Assembly (NCBI RefSeq): GCF_001435585.1
Contig: NZ_AZEC01000006.1
Coordinates: forward strand, 1-64,000
Direction: 5' to 3'
DNA from: Schleiferilactobacillus perolens DSM 12744
Lineage (GTDB): Bacteria > Bacillota > Bacilli > Lactobacillales > Lactobacillaceae
Length of the DNA: 64,000 nt
The notes beneath the pieces were generated by a model. That model was not told the DNA's origin. It was given only the letters and a program-made list of their open reading frames with translations, and searched no databases. Of the stretch, positions 44,062 through 53,852 are shown one piece after another (position 1 is the stretch's first letter; every line of letters begins with the position of its first letter). A program made the translations under genes and the position numbers.

Positions 44062-45216
44062 TTAATTTTTGACGGTCCGAAAATACCCCTGGGCGCCGTA
44101 GAGTAGGGCAGCGACTAATGCACCCGCGGCGGTAAACCAAGCGATGCCGTAGAACCCGGTGAAGTTGGCGATCAAAAATCCGCCAATGCCGCCGCTGATG
44201 GCCTCGCCCAAATACATCGCTGCATTGGCTAAAGAGGCGATGGTGCCGCGGGTTTCACCCGCTTGTTCCTGCAGAGTGGACATGAATAATGGAAAAATGG
44301 CACCGCCGATTAAATAAATGAAAGCCAAAATCAAAGTGGCCAGCCATGCGGACGGGGCAATGGGTAACACAATGTAACCGGCAATAAAGAGCAGAAACTC
44401 CAGCGCGAAGGCCTTGGGCAGGGTCAACCAGTGGACGAGGCGACTGCTTAGTAGACTGCCGATAAATTGACCGATTCCAATTACCAGCATTAGACTGCCA
44501 ATTAGCGAGATGGCGAGACTGTAACTTTTGGCAAACCATGTCCCAATGAAGGCGAAACCACAGAAGTTGGCCATCTGGAACAAGAAATAGGCAAACAATA
44601 ACTTCACGACTGGCCGATTATGCCAAACCTGACTGTAGACAGCGGTGGGTGCTTGATCGGTGTCGGCGTTGAGACTGGGTAAGTAACGCGCACTTAATAT
44701 GGTCAAGAGCAACGCGATGGTGCCGACAAAGAAGAACGGGAAGCGCCAGGAAACGGCGGCTAAGAAACTGCCCAGCGGAACGCCGATAATCTGGGCCACC
44801 GCTAAACCGGCGGTAACATACCCCATCTCTTTGACCACCTGGTCTTTCGGGAACAACAGTGGGATCGCCGCCCATACCTGCGGGCCGGCAAACGCAGCGG
44901 CTAGTCCTGCCAGAAAGCGGGCGGCCAGCATCAGCGGATAGGTATTAGCGAGACCGCCCAGGGCAGTCGCCCCGGCGAAGACGGTCATCCCGATGAGCAG
45001 GATACGCCGCCGATCATGCCGGTCAGATATCGGTCCAACAATCACTGCCGACAGGGTATAGCCCAGCGCGTAGGCACTGACAATAAAACCGGAAAGATTC
45101 GTGGTAATTCCGTAATACCGCGTGAGCGTCGGTAACAACGGAGAAACCAGGAATGTATCTGTGCCAATGATGAACACAACTAAAAAGAAGAGTAATGATA
45201 ATCGTTTGCGTTTCAT
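44062..45216 (-). CDS. MFS transporter, 12 TM (arabinose-efflux-like DHA1)
   Basis: 384 aa from ATG 45216 (TAGGTGAC upstream). Twelve helices; motif A VGPISDRHDRRR and a TM5 AQIIGVPLGSFLA. The closest general type is the YdhP/AraJ-like exporters. Lies directly downstream of an ArsR regulator gene in the same direction and carries an operator-like half site at 45228-45240, so it is probably ArsR-controlled. Confidence 0.85.
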   Translation of the reverse strand: MKRKRLSLLFFLVVFIIGTDTFLVSPLLPTLTRYYGITTNLSGFIVSAYALGYTLSAVIVGPISDRHDRRRILLIGMTVFAGATALGGLANTYPLMLAARFLAGLAAAFAGPQVWAAIPLLFPKDQVVKEMGYVTAGLAVAQIIGVPLGSFLAAVSWRFPFFFVGTIALLLTILSARYLPSLNADTDQAPTAVYSQVWHNRPVVKLLFAYFLFQMANFCGFAFIGTWFAKSYSLAISLIGSLMLVIGIGQFIGSLLSSRLVHWLTLPKAFALEFLLFIAGYIVLPIAPSAWLATLILAFIYLIGGAIFPLFMSTLQEQAGETRGTIASLANAAMYLGEAISGGIGGFLIANFTGFYGIAWFTAAGALVAALLYGAQGYFRTVKN

Positions 45217-45270
45217 ACTTGTCACCTAACTGTTTTATAGTTGGAAATCTTTCAAACAATTATCGCAAAG

Positions 45271-45301
45271 AAAAACGTGCACCACGATGGGCACGCTTTT
45301 T
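45271..45301. terminator. Terminator after the ArsR gene
   Basis: AAAAACGTGC / GCACGCTTTTT with ACCACGATGG between the arms; placed between arsR-like and MFS genes. Confidence 0.7.
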
Positions 45302-45303
45302 GG

Positions 45304-45603
45304 TTAAAGACTGGCCAGAATGCCTGGCAATACTGCATTGATCCGCTCCGTGTTGAGCCGCACAAACTTCTCTCGGCCCTGGGTGCGGGTCGTGACCATG
45401 CCGATTTCGCGCAATGTCCGCAGATGATATGACATCGTGGACTTGTCGATTTCAACATGACGGTTGAGTTCACTGCAGCCCATTTCGTGACCGACGTGGT
45501 ACAGCATACGCACAATGGTGTAACGCCCCGGTTCGGACAAGGCGAAGAAGATTCGGCGTCGGAATTCTTCTGTCTCAGTGGCTGATGATTGTTTGATATC
45601 CAT
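45304..45603 (-). CDS. ArsR family winged-helix regulator
   Basis: 99 aa. HTH GCSELNRHVEIDKSTMSYHLRTL followed by the beta-wing TRTQGREKFVRL. No cysteine pair of the metal-sensing type is visible, so the signal may be a small molecule or redox. Likely represses itself and the MFS gene downstream: a perfect palindrome overlaps its start codon. Confidence 0.87.
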   Translation of the reverse strand: MDIKQSSATETEEFRRRIFFALSEPGRYTIVRMLYHVGHEMGCSELNRHVEIDKSTMSYHLRTLREIGMVTTRTQGREKFVRLNTERINAVLPGILASL

Positions 45604-45615
45604 AAAACAGTTTTA
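45603..45615. promoter_or_regulatory. ArsR operator palindrome
   Basis: TAAAACAGTTTTA, perfect around a central base, overlapping the ArsR ATG. A related half site, AACTGTTTTATAG, occurs at 45228-45240 before the MFS gene. Confidence 0.5.
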
Positions 45616-45639
45616 CCATCCTTCCATTTGGGATGCAAC

Positions 45640-47601
45640 CTAAATTTGAAACGCATTACGATTTTGCAGGTAAGTGATCTCGTCAAACGTGATTCGCTGC
45701 TGCAAGCGTTCAGCCAACTCAGCGGTGATTTCACCCTTGCCCAACGCCGCTTGAATTAACTCATATTCAGCGTGGAAAGCCTTGAGAAACATTTGATAAA
45801 TTATATCGGCATCGACGGAGTCGACCTGTATCCGGCGGTGGCGATCCCGGTAGAAACGGCGGATATTATTCAACTCTGCTCGATTGTCCTTAGTCTCCAG
45901 TTCACTTAAATGTTTCATCACGGCATCATACCCGATCTTTTCGATCGGGAGGATATCCTCTCCGTGAGCCGTGAACTGTTTCTTCCAATAAATTGGTTCC
46001 AAATTGATTGGGCTGGTGAGGAAAGCATCTTGCACCGAACGCAGGTCGCGGTAAACATGACCCATGTGTAAGGAAAAACGGGCGCGTAAAAACAGATTTT
46101 TCCAGATTCGCTGATCCGCGGTGAAGTTGTTCAAGTCGATGAAATTATTATAGTAATGGGCCTCGTCATCGGTAATGGTTTTGGCCTGACGTAAGCTTTC
46201 GATGGTTTGTTTCTCTGTATCAATGACCTGTTGAAAGAGCAATTGTTGCGTTTTGCGATTCGGGGCATCGTCCAAAATTCGTTCTTGGGCCAGACTATCC
46301 AGGACAATCTGTGCTTCGGCGGGGTGTTCTGTTTCTTCCCTCATGGCTTTGATGCCCTCAGCCAGCATCCGGCGGACCCAGATATGCTGCTTGTTGGCGA
46401 CGGGCTGTTTTTTCACCAAAAACGGGAAGACTAACGGCGGTACGATCAAACTGATAATGATCACGACGGCTGCCATGAAAATCAGTTCGTTGCGCATAGC
46501 GATCGTCCGCGGCATGGAAAAGGCCAGCGATAGTGTAATGGTTCCATTCGCTCCGCCAAAGCCGATGATTAAGGCATCATGCCAATGGCGTTTGCTGTGG
46601 GGCACCTTGACTAAGTAACGACTCCACAAAATCCGCATGATCAGTTTGCTGAAATAAATGCCCAGCCCGATAAAGTTGAGCAGGATAAACGTGTTGTCGT
46701 ACCAGGCGTCGCTGATCACAGTGGGCAGCGTGACGCCCAATAAGACAAATACCAGACCAGACAAAATGCCAGTCACCATTTCCCACACATTGGTCGACAC
46801 AATCTGCATCCGCGCGCTGGTGAGCCGTAACCGGTCCCGTTCCACGCCGTGGGCGATCCCAGCAGCGACGACAGCGAGGATACCGGAGAAGCCCATTTCC
46901 TCGGAGAAGAAGTAAACCAGTAACGGTGTCAGCAGCTGGAGGGTCGTCATGATGATCGGCTCATCGTCGCCCCATTTAATCAATTGCGTCCGCAGGCTGA
47001 CGATTAAGGTGCCGACAATGGCCCCGAAGAGAATTCCACCAATGGCGACGTAAAGAAATTGACCGGTGGCCTGCCAGGCTGAAAATTGACCAGAAACGAA
47101 TGCGGCCAGCGCCAAGTCGAAGGCCACAATACCGGCAGCGTCGTTAAAGAGCGATTCGTTTTCCAGGATTAATAACTGGCCCTCGCTCAGGGGATTGGTG
47201 CGGCTAATGGCGGTCACGGCGGAGGCGTCTGTCGGGGTCACAATGGCAATGAGGGCAAAGGCTAAACTTAATGGGACAAAAGTGACGGTACTCAAGCCGA
47301 AACCCAACACTAAAACGGTGACCAGAACTAGGCCCACGGCCAAGGACAGGATGTTGCCCAAGGTCCGGCCAATCCATAGGCGGGAGGCGTTTTGCCCTTC
47401 ATTGAACAACAATGGAGTGATGATGGCAAAAGCAAAAACGGATGGATCCAAGGTGAAGCTGCGGAAGAAAGGGAAAATTGCCAAGACCATCCCCAACCCG
47501 ATTAACCAGAAAGGCAGGGGAATCACTGGCAGGTGTTTGGCCAGCACATTGGCTAATACCACGGCGGCCATCATCAATACAAATACAAAGACTTGATCCA
47601 C
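45640..47601 (-). CDS. Na+/H+ antiporter, CPA1 (NhaP-like) with long cytoplasmic tail
   Basis: 653 aa from GTG 47601 (AAGGGGGA upstream). Twelve or so helices in residues 1-400, with the ion-binding Asp in IVTPTDASAV and Asn-Asp in ENESLFNDAAGIVAF. Residues 400-653 are a soluble, charged helical domain typical of bacterial NhaP/NhaK proteins. Moves Na+ or K+ out for H+, for pH and salt homeostasis. Monocistronic. Confidence 0.88.
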   Translation of the reverse strand: MDQVFVFVLMMAAVVLANVLAKHLPVIPLPFWLIGLGMVLAIFPFFRSFTLDPSVFAFAIITPLLFNEGQNASRLWIGRTLGNILSLAVGLVLVTVLVLGFGLSTVTFVPLSLAFALIAIVTPTDASAVTAISRTNPLSEGQLLILENESLFNDAAGIVAFDLALAAFVSGQFSAWQATGQFLYVAIGGILFGAIVGTLIVSLRTQLIKWGDDEPIIMTTLQLLTPLLVYFFSEEMGFSGILAVVAAGIAHGVERDRLRLTSARMQIVSTNVWEMVTGILSGLVFVLLGVTLPTVISDAWYDNTFILLNFIGLGIYFSKLIMRILWSRYLVKVPHSKRHWHDALIIGFGGANGTITLSLAFSMPRTIAMRNELIFMAAVVIIISLIVPPLVFPFLVKKQPVANKQHIWVRRMLAEGIKAMREETEHPAEAQIVLDSLAQERILDDAPNRKTQQLLFQQVIDTEKQTIESLRQAKTITDDEAHYYNNFIDLNNFTADQRIWKNLFLRARFSLHMGHVYRDLRSVQDAFLTSPINLEPIYWKKQFTAHGEDILPIEKIGYDAVMKHLSELETKDNRAELNNIRRFYRDRHRRIQVDSVDADIIYQMFLKAFHAEYELIQAALGKGEITAELAERLQQRITFDEITYLQNRNAFQI

Positions 47602-47623
47602 GATTATTCCCCCTTCAGTTGAA

Positions 47624-48547
47624 TTATAACGTCTTCGCCGCCTTAGCGATGACGATGCGGCCGGTGTGCCGACCATCTAGTGCTTCATGGGCAGCCACAA
47701 AACCGGCCAGGGTGAATGGCAGGACCTGATCAATGGCAATCGTGAGTTGACCAGCGGCGGCTTCTTTAACGAGCAGCGGCAATGCCGCGTGATCCGTGTC
47801 ATCGCCAGGATACGTATGTTGGAACGTAATGCCATCACGCAGGACCGGGGTACGATGACTCACAGAAATGATGCGGCCATTGGGTTTCGTCATGGCCGCG
47901 TCCTGATCGCCGCCAGTCCCATTCATCGCTGCATTGAGGACGACATCACCGCTGGCGGCTAATTCGTTGGCGATGTCGACTTGATCATAGGCGACGAAGC
48001 GATCGACCCCGAGCTTTTCCACTAATGTTTGATTGCGGGCACTGCCAATACCAATGACGGTGGCCCCCAGTTGTTTGGCGAGTTGGGCGGCAAGGGAACC
48101 GACCCCGCCAGAAGCCCCTTTGATGATCACTGTCTCACCAGCTTTAATTCGACCAAACGTGTACACCATCCGGTAAGCCGTGATTCCTGGGGTCACTAGG
48201 GCGGCAGCGGTGACGGCAGGGAGGTTGTCCGGGAGTTTTGCAGTGCTGCGCACGGCGGCCACGGCCTGATCCGCATAACTCTGATTTACGTGGGCGACAA
48301 CGCGATCACCGATTTGATAAGGGCTGTCGCCGTTTCCTGCCGCGACCACGATACCGGCGGCGTCCCGGCCGGGAATGGTGGGACCGCCAAAGCTGCCCTG
48401 TTCCCGGGACAACCGTTCCCGATTATTCAACCCGATGGCCTCCACATCAATCAACACTTCATCTCGGCCTGGCTTTGGCGCAGAAACCTCGAATTCTTGA
48501 ATGGCGGAAGGGCCGCCTCCGTGTGTAAAACCAAATGCTTTCATCAT
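47624..48547 (-). CDS. NADP-dependent quinone oxidoreductase-like protein (zinc-independent MDR)
   Basis: 307 aa, GGGAG upstream. N-terminal GroES-like domain (EVLIDVEAIGLNNRERLSR, PGRDAAGIVV) and Rossmann fold with GASGGVGSLAAQLAKQLGA. Lacks the zinc cysteines of alcohol dehydrogenases, so belongs to the quinone reductase/QorA branch. Follows no clear operon; substrate unknown. Confidence 0.85.
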   Translation of the reverse strand: MMKAFGFTHGGGPSAIQEFEVSAPKPGRDEVLIDVEAIGLNNRERLSREQGSFGGPTIPGRDAAGIVVAAGNGDSPYQIGDRVVAHVNQSYADQAVAAVRSTAKLPDNLPAVTAAALVTPGITAYRMVYTFGRIKAGETVIIKGASGGVGSLAAQLAKQLGATVIGIGSARNQTLVEKLGVDRFVAYDQVDIANELAASGDVVLNAAMNGTGGDQDAAMTKPNGRIISVSHRTPVLRDGITFQHTYPGDDTDHAALPLLVKEAAAGQLTIAIDQVLPFTLAGFVAAHEALDGRHTGRIVIAKAAKTL

Positions 48548-48780
48548 TAATTCAACTCCCTTTTGACGGTCATTTTAGCCGGAAAAGGGCGGTACAACAA
48601 ACAATATGCCTGCTTCGTTTAGTAGACAATTCAGCGTTGAACAATCTGGTAGTGCACAATTGATTAGTCCAAAAAAGATACCGTAGAACTTGTCTTGGGG
48701 TGCTTGACTTTTGACGGAGATTCAGAAGCGTCAGTACACCTGTTAACTATTTCGCCAATTCTGTAAATTGTAATACCCAT

Positions 48781-48827
48781 ATGCCATATGTTGTGTTAAT
48801 ATGATTCATGAACACATCATGTAGTGG
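48781..48827 (+). promoter_or_regulatory. Two tandem NrdR-like boxes
   Basis: ATGCCATATGTTGTGT (48781-48796) and ACACATCATGTAGTGG (48812-48827) each match about 12 of 16 positions of the NrdR box, and start 31 bp apart, the known three-turn spacing. The rest of the gap 48548-48780 shows no gene. Confidence 0.65.
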
Positions 48828-48892
48828 CAACGGATGAACCGTTGGTACAGTTGGCCGCACATGGGTGCTATCTTCAAGAAGGAGTGGTCACG

Positions 48893-51082
48893 ATGTTAGA
48901 GGTACACACAGTCACAACAAAAATCAAAAAGCGCGACGGCCGCATCGTCAGTTTTGATGCCAGCAAAATTCAACGGGCAATTACAAAGGCGGCCCAGAGT
49001 GTCGGTGAGTTGTCCCCCGCGGACACCAACACCATCGACGATATTACTAATGATGTGGTCGCCAAAATCCAAGACCGCTATACGACTGATGTGGAAATCT
49101 CTGAGATTCAAAACATCGTAGAACAATCGCTAATTAATGATGGTAAATATGACTGGGCCGAAAGCTACACTCAATATCGGCTGAAACAAGATCTGAAACG
49201 GAAACAGCGGCGGGATGTCAATTTCCAAATCGACCGGCTGTTAAATAAGGATAAGACCGTTGTGAATGAAAATGCCAACAAGGATAGTCGGGTATTTTCG
49301 ACCCAGCGGGACTTGACGGCTGGCGCAGTGGCCAAGGCCATCGGGTTAAAGATGATGCCCAAAGCCGTGGCCAACGCCCATGTGCGCGGAGACATCCACT
49401 GGCATGATTTGGACTATACCCCCTACATGGCAGAAACCAACTGTTGCCTGATTGATTTCAAATACATGTTGACCCACGGCTTTGCCATTGGCAATGCCGA
49501 AGTTGAACCTGCCCACAGTATTGGGGTAGCAGTGACCCAGATGACGCAAATCATCGCTAACGTCGCCTCTTCCCAATACGGCGGCTGTTCCAGTGACCGG
49601 ACGGATGAAGTTTTGGCCCCCTTCGCTGAAAAAAACTACCAAAAACATATCCGGGAAGCCAAGGAATTGACTGACGACCCGGCCAAGGTAGACGCCTTTG
49701 CCAAGGAACGGACTCGCAAGGACATTTATGATGCCTTACAAACATTGGAATATCAAGTCAATACATTGTATTCAACCCAAGGCCAGACGCCTTTTGTGAC
49801 CGTTGGCTTTGGCTTGGGGAAGAGTTGGATCGAACGGGAAATTCAGAAGGATATTTTGCGGATTCGAATTCTTGGCTTGGGTAGGGAAAAGCGGACGGCC
49901 ATTTTCCCGAAGCTGGTCTTTACCTTGAAGAAGGGCCTGAATTTGCATCCAGAAGACCCCAACTACGACATCAAACAACTGGCCATTGAATGTGCCACCA
50001 AACGGATGTATCCCGATGTTTTGTCCTACGATATGATTAAAAAATTGACTGGCTCCTTCAAAGCGCCTATGGGTTGCCGTTCGTTCTTGCAGGGCTGGAC
50101 TGATCCTGAAACCGGGAAAGAGGTCAATTCCGGGCGGATGAACCTGGGCGTGATCACGGTGAACTTGCCCCGGATCGCCATGGAATCCAAGGGTGACCAA
50201 CAGAAGTTCTGGGAAATCTTCGAAGAACGCATGAATATCTGCAAGCAGGGTCTGGTATACAAGGTACAACGGACCAAGGAGGCGACGCCCGAAAGTGCTC
50301 CAATCTTGTATAAGTATGGTGCCTTTGGTCATCGGTTGGCCTCCACAGATACTGTGGATTCCCTGTTCCGCAACAGCCGGGCTACTGTATCATTGGGTTA
50401 CATTGGCCTGTACGAAGTCGGTACCGTCTTCTACGGCCCCAATTGGGAACACAATCCTGAAGCTAAGGCCTTTTCTGTCAGCATTGTGAAGTCCATGGCG
50501 GACCACTGCAAGAAGTGGGAGAAAGAATACGGGTATCACTTCTCTGTTTACGGCACGCCCAGTGAGTCATTAACGGACACCTTCTGCCGGGATGACCGGA
50601 AGAAATTCGGCGTTGTCAAAGACATCACCGATAAGGAATATTACACCAACTCCTTCCATTACGATGTTCGCAAGAAAGTGACGCCGTTTGAGAAGCTCGA
50701 TTTTGAAAAGGATTATCCCCAATACAGTGCAGGGGGTTTTATCCACTACTGTGAATATCCGAATTTGAAACAAAACCCGAAAGCGCTGGAAGCTGTCTGG
50801 GACTATGCCTATGACAAAATTGGTTATTTGGGTACCAACACCCCCATTGATCAATGCTTCAAGTGTGGTTTCAAGGGTGAGTTCAAGGCGACCGCGAAGG
50901 GTTACGAATGTCCAGAATGCGGCAACCACGATCCTGAAACGTGTGATGTTGTGAAGCGGTTATGCGGTTATTTGGGCAATCCCAATAAGCGGCCGATGGT
51001 TCATGGCCGTCAAGAAGAAATTATTCACCGGGTGAAGCATATGAGCTTTAGCAACGATCAAATCGCGAACGCACGCTATTAA
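48893..51082 (+). CDS. nrdD: Anaerobic ribonucleoside-triphosphate reductase, class III
   Basis: 729 aa from ATG 48893 (AAGAAGGAG upstream). ATP-cone regulatory domain at residues 10-100 (KKRDGRIVSFDASKIQRAI), catalytic barrel, Zn-binding Cys4 site (QCFKCGF and YECPECGNHD) and the glycyl radical motif RLCGYLGN with Gly692. Makes dNTPs without oxygen after activation by NrdG. NrdR boxes lie upstream. A 123-bp gap holding a mini-repeat separates it from nrdG. Confidence 0.95.
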   Translation: MLEVHTVTTKIKKRDGRIVSFDASKIQRAITKAAQSVGELSPADTNTIDDITNDVVAKIQDRYTTDVEISEIQNIVEQSLINDGKYDWAESYTQYRLKQDLKRKQRRDVNFQIDRLLNKDKTVVNENANKDSRVFSTQRDLTAGAVAKAIGLKMMPKAVANAHVRGDIHWHDLDYTPYMAETNCCLIDFKYMLTHGFAIGNAEVEPAHSIGVAVTQMTQIIANVASSQYGGCSSDRTDEVLAPFAEKNYQKHIREAKELTDDPAKVDAFAKERTRKDIYDALQTLEYQVNTLYSTQGQTPFVTVGFGLGKSWIEREIQKDILRIRILGLGREKRTAIFPKLVFTLKKGLNLHPEDPNYDIKQLAIECATKRMYPDVLSYDMIKKLTGSFKAPMGCRSFLQGWTDPETGKEVNSGRMNLGVITVNLPRIAMESKGDQQKFWEIFEERMNICKQGLVYKVQRTKEATPESAPILYKYGAFGHRLASTDTVDSLFRNSRATVSLGYIGLYEVGTVFYGPNWEHNPEAKAFSVSIVKSMADHCKKWEKEYGYHFSVYGTPSESLTDTFCRDDRKKFGVVKDITDKEYYTNSFHYDVRKKVTPFEKLDFEKDYPQYSAGGFIHYCEYPNLKQNPKALEAVWDYAYDKIGYLGTNTPIDQCFKCGFKGEFKATAKGYECPECGNHDPETCDVVKRLCGYLGNPNKRPMVHGRQEEIIHRVKHMSFSNDQIANARY

Positions 51083-51086
51083 AAAT

Positions 51087-51134
51087 GGCTCTATTGCCGT
51101 GCCGCAGCTTGCTACGTAATGGCACTATATAGCC
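51087..51134. repeat. BOX-like repeat, minimal derivative D
   Basis: GGCT-TAT...GTGCC pairs with GGCAC...ATA-AGCC. Its right part CTTGCTACG...TGGCACTATAT matches the terminal arm of copies A and B, as if the two outer ends were joined without the middle. Confidence 0.5.
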
Positions 51135-51205
51135 GTGAATCTTCTACACTTTCAAATTAGCATGATTTGTCCTCGAGAGATGGTAGTAAGGAAGTAATAA
51201 ATTCA

Positions 51206-51829
51206 ATGGATCGTACAGAAATTCAAAAGCGTATGGACAAAGAGAGCAAGAAAAAAATTGCCCGACTGCCGAAGAACCCCAAGCCCCAGGAATGGTTGGC
51301 CAAGGATTTGTCCTTGGGTTACTATGCCAGTTACAAGCCTTTTGTGATGGTGGACGGGGAAGGTGTGCGGTGTAGTTTGTATGTTTCTGGGTGCAAATTT
51401 GCTTGCCCGGGGTGCTACAATGCCGTCGCCCAAAACTTCCATTACGGTCAACCTTATACGGACGAAGTCCAAGAAAAGATTCTGGCTGACCTATCGCACT
51501 CTTACGTGCAGGGTATCACGCTGCTGGGCGGCGAACCGTTTCTGAATACGCAGGTCTGCCTGAAATTGTGTCGGGCAATTCGAGAGAGATTCGGTCACAC
51601 CAAAGATATTTGGTCCTGGACCGGGTACACTTGGGACGAATTGCAAAAAGAATCGGCAGATAAGCTGGAACTACTCAGTATGCTGGATATTTTGGTGGAT
51701 GGCCGATTCTTGGAAGCGCAAAAAGATTTAACTTTGCAATTCCGCGGTTCTAGCAATCAGCGGATCATCGATGTACCAGCTTCACTGCAACAAAATAAAG
51801 TGGTGATCTGGCCCCGACTGGTCAAGTGA
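51206..51829 (+). CDS. nrdG: Anaerobic RNR-activating protein (radical SAM)
   Basis: 207 aa from ATG 51206. Radical SAM cluster CKFACPGC (CxxxCxxC), SAM-binding LLGGEPF, and C-terminal WPRLVK. Generates the glycyl radical on NrdD. The N-terminal 35-residue extension (basic, Lys-rich) is longer than in E. coli NrdG but common in lactobacilli. Confidence 0.95.
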   Translation: MDRTEIQKRMDKESKKKIARLPKNPKPQEWLAKDLSLGYYASYKPFVMVDGEGVRCSLYVSGCKFACPGCYNAVAQNFHYGQPYTDEVQEKILADLSHSYVQGITLLGGEPFLNTQVCLKLCRAIRERFGHTKDIWSWTGYTWDELQKESADKLELLSMLDILVDGRFLEAQKDLTLQFRGSSNQRIIDVPASLQQNKVVIWPRLVK

Positions 51830-51861
51830 CCAGTTTTATCAGTCACTATCCATTTGATTTG

Positions 51862-51911
51862 AAAAACAGTCAGTGCCTGTCAGAGATGACGGATAGGTAC
51901 TGGCTGTTTTT
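51862..51911 (+). terminator. Terminator of nrdDG
   Basis: AAAACAG-CAGT-CCT-TC / GA-GG-AGG-ACTG-CTGTTTT stem with AGAGAT loop, then TTTTG. Confidence 0.75.
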
Positions 51912-52022
51912 GTGGTTAACGCTGAAAACATCTCAAGATAAATTAAAGTCTTGATTATTTTGTGGATTTTAAATTGAAATTGATATAATTAGAGTCAACC
52001 ATAATGGTGAGGTGTGTCTAGA

Positions 52023-53102
52023 ATGGCAAACAACTTACATCGGCAACGCGGTAAAGAGCAGCGGGTGACGCATGGGGTGATGAAGGTCGTATTTCTACTC
52101 GCTTTCCTGCTCATCATGAGTGCGAGTGCCTATGCCCTGCGCCTGTATTTTGTTGCCCGTGATTCAATTGGACAAACATTTACTGGGAAAAGCGCCAACG
52201 CTGTGGCCAACTTTTCCGATCAACGACCGATCTCAATCTTGTTATTGGGAGTCGATACAGGGGCTGAAGGACGCATCGATAAGGGAAATTCAGACACCAT
52301 GATCGTCGCCACGATTAATCCCAAAACAAAGAAGACATTGTTGGTAAGTATTCCCCGGGACACAGCAGCCCAGCTGATTGGTACCCGCCAATTCAACATG
52401 CAAAAAGTGAATGCCGCCTATAATGTGGGCAGCTCGACCATGGCCAAGAACACAATTTCTAAGCTGTTGAACATTCCTATTAATTATTACGTCACCGTCA
52501 ACATGGGCGGTATGGAACAAATCGTGAATGCCGTGGGCGGTATTGATGTGGACGTGCCTTTCTCATTCACCAGCCACTATACTGGCGGGCAGCACTTCAC
52601 CAAGGGGCCCATGCATCTGAACGGCAACATGGCCCTGGCTTACGCGCGGATGCGCCATGAAGATGTGCAAAAGGGTGACTACGGTCGGCAAGAACGGCAG
52701 CAGCAAGTGATCAAAGCGGTATTGAGTAAGGCCATCTCAATGAATGGGATTACCCATTTTACGGCGTTGCTTAAATCCATCTCTGGTAATTTATCCACCG
52801 ATCTCAGCTTTGACGATATGGTCGGCATCTTCAGTCATTATCGCGGTGCGGCGAAGACTGTGTCTACCGATACGCTGCACGGGCAAAACGCGTTGGTTCA
52901 AACACCGGAGTATTCGTTCCCGCTGGCCTATTAAGTCGCCGGCACCAGCGAGTTGCAACGGGTGTCGGATAAGACCCGGGAGAGTCTGGGCTTATCTAAA
53001 GAAGTCCTGGTCAACGCGGAAACCCAACAGAATGCTAAAAATCCCAATTTCAAATTTAACGCCACCGACAATCAGAATTACACGATATTTAATTTACCTT
53101 GA
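52023..53102 (+). pseudogene. LytR-CpsA-Psr (LCP) ligase gene with in-frame TAA
   Basis: ATG 52023 (GAGGTG upstream) opens an LCP protein: a membrane anchor (about 20-42), then the LCP catalytic domain with SILLLGVDTG, DTMIVATINP, SIPRDT, and DYGRQERQQQVIKAV, which transfers wall polymers onto peptidoglycan. A TAA at codon 304 (52932-52934) ends it after SFPLAY, yet the same frame continues 55 codons with typical LCP C-terminal sequence (SELQRVSDKTRESLGL) to TGA 53102. A CAA-to-TAA change explains the break. The catalytic domain is complete, so the 303-aa product may work in part. Confidence 0.75.
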
Positions 53103-53676
53103 TTGCTGCTAGGCGGGTTGGAAGAGTGAAATAGTCCGTATACGCCGTGCCATCGTGGCCCACCAGGACTTCTGATGAGCCAGTGAAGCCCAGCTGTTTC
53201 AGCGCATCAATTCGAGCATGAGCCGCACGCGGCGCCTTGGTAGCCACATTTGAAGAAACAAAACAATTGGTAATTTGGGGAAGAAATAGATTCATGATTT
53301 CAGCGATTGCTTCTGATTGTTCATACGCACTGCCTAAATCTAGTCGCAAGATTGCCGTATCATCAAAGAAGTCATCGGCATGCCGATCAAAAATTTCCAC
53401 GGTGCCGATGGCTTTTTTTGTTTGTCGATCAATGATGGACCACCGGACAAAACCGTGATAGGCATATTCCGTCTGCCAATACGCAATTGCCTTCGTCATT
53501 CTGGCTAATGTTTGGTAGTGGAAATCATCACCACCGCAATTATCGCTATTGAATAACGGGACGGCGGCGGGGTCGCTGTATACCTGCAATAAATCATTTG
53601 CATCTTTGGGTGTCGTTTGGCGGGCAAGGTAGTGCGTACTGGTAAAGATCGGACATTGGGCGAAAACATCAGTCAT
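53089..53676 (-). CDS. GNAT family N-acetyltransferase
   Basis: 195 aa. RimJ/RimL-like GNAT fold: ARQTTPKDANDLLQVYSDP at the start, strand KAIGTVEIFD, then RLDLGSAYEQSEAIAEIMNL as the acetyl-CoA region, though the usual Q/RxxGxG/A loop is poorly kept. Substrate unknown. Its stop overlaps the ancestral end of the LCP gene by 14 bases (convergent). Confidence 0.75.
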   Translation of the reverse strand: MTDVFAQCPIFTSTHYLARQTTPKDANDLLQVYSDPAAVPLFNSDNCGGDDFHYQTLARMTKAIAYWQTEYAYHGFVRWSIIDRQTKKAIGTVEIFDRHADDFFDDTAILRLDLGSAYEQSEAIAEIMNLFLPQITNCFVSSNVATKAPRAAHARIDALKQLGFTGSSEVLVGHDGTAYTDYFTLPTRLAAIKVN

Positions 53677-53852
53677 TTTTCTTCCTCCTCAATAGATTCA
53701 CACGATTACACAAGGGGAACGTGTGATCAGTCTCGATAAGCATAGTTTGCCGGATTGTTCGAGTGGTGTCAAGAAGTTTCGTAAGCCTTTTCTATCCAGT
53801 GGGACCAGTAGTCCGAGATTGGTATAATGGGTGAGATGGGAGATGGACAGTA

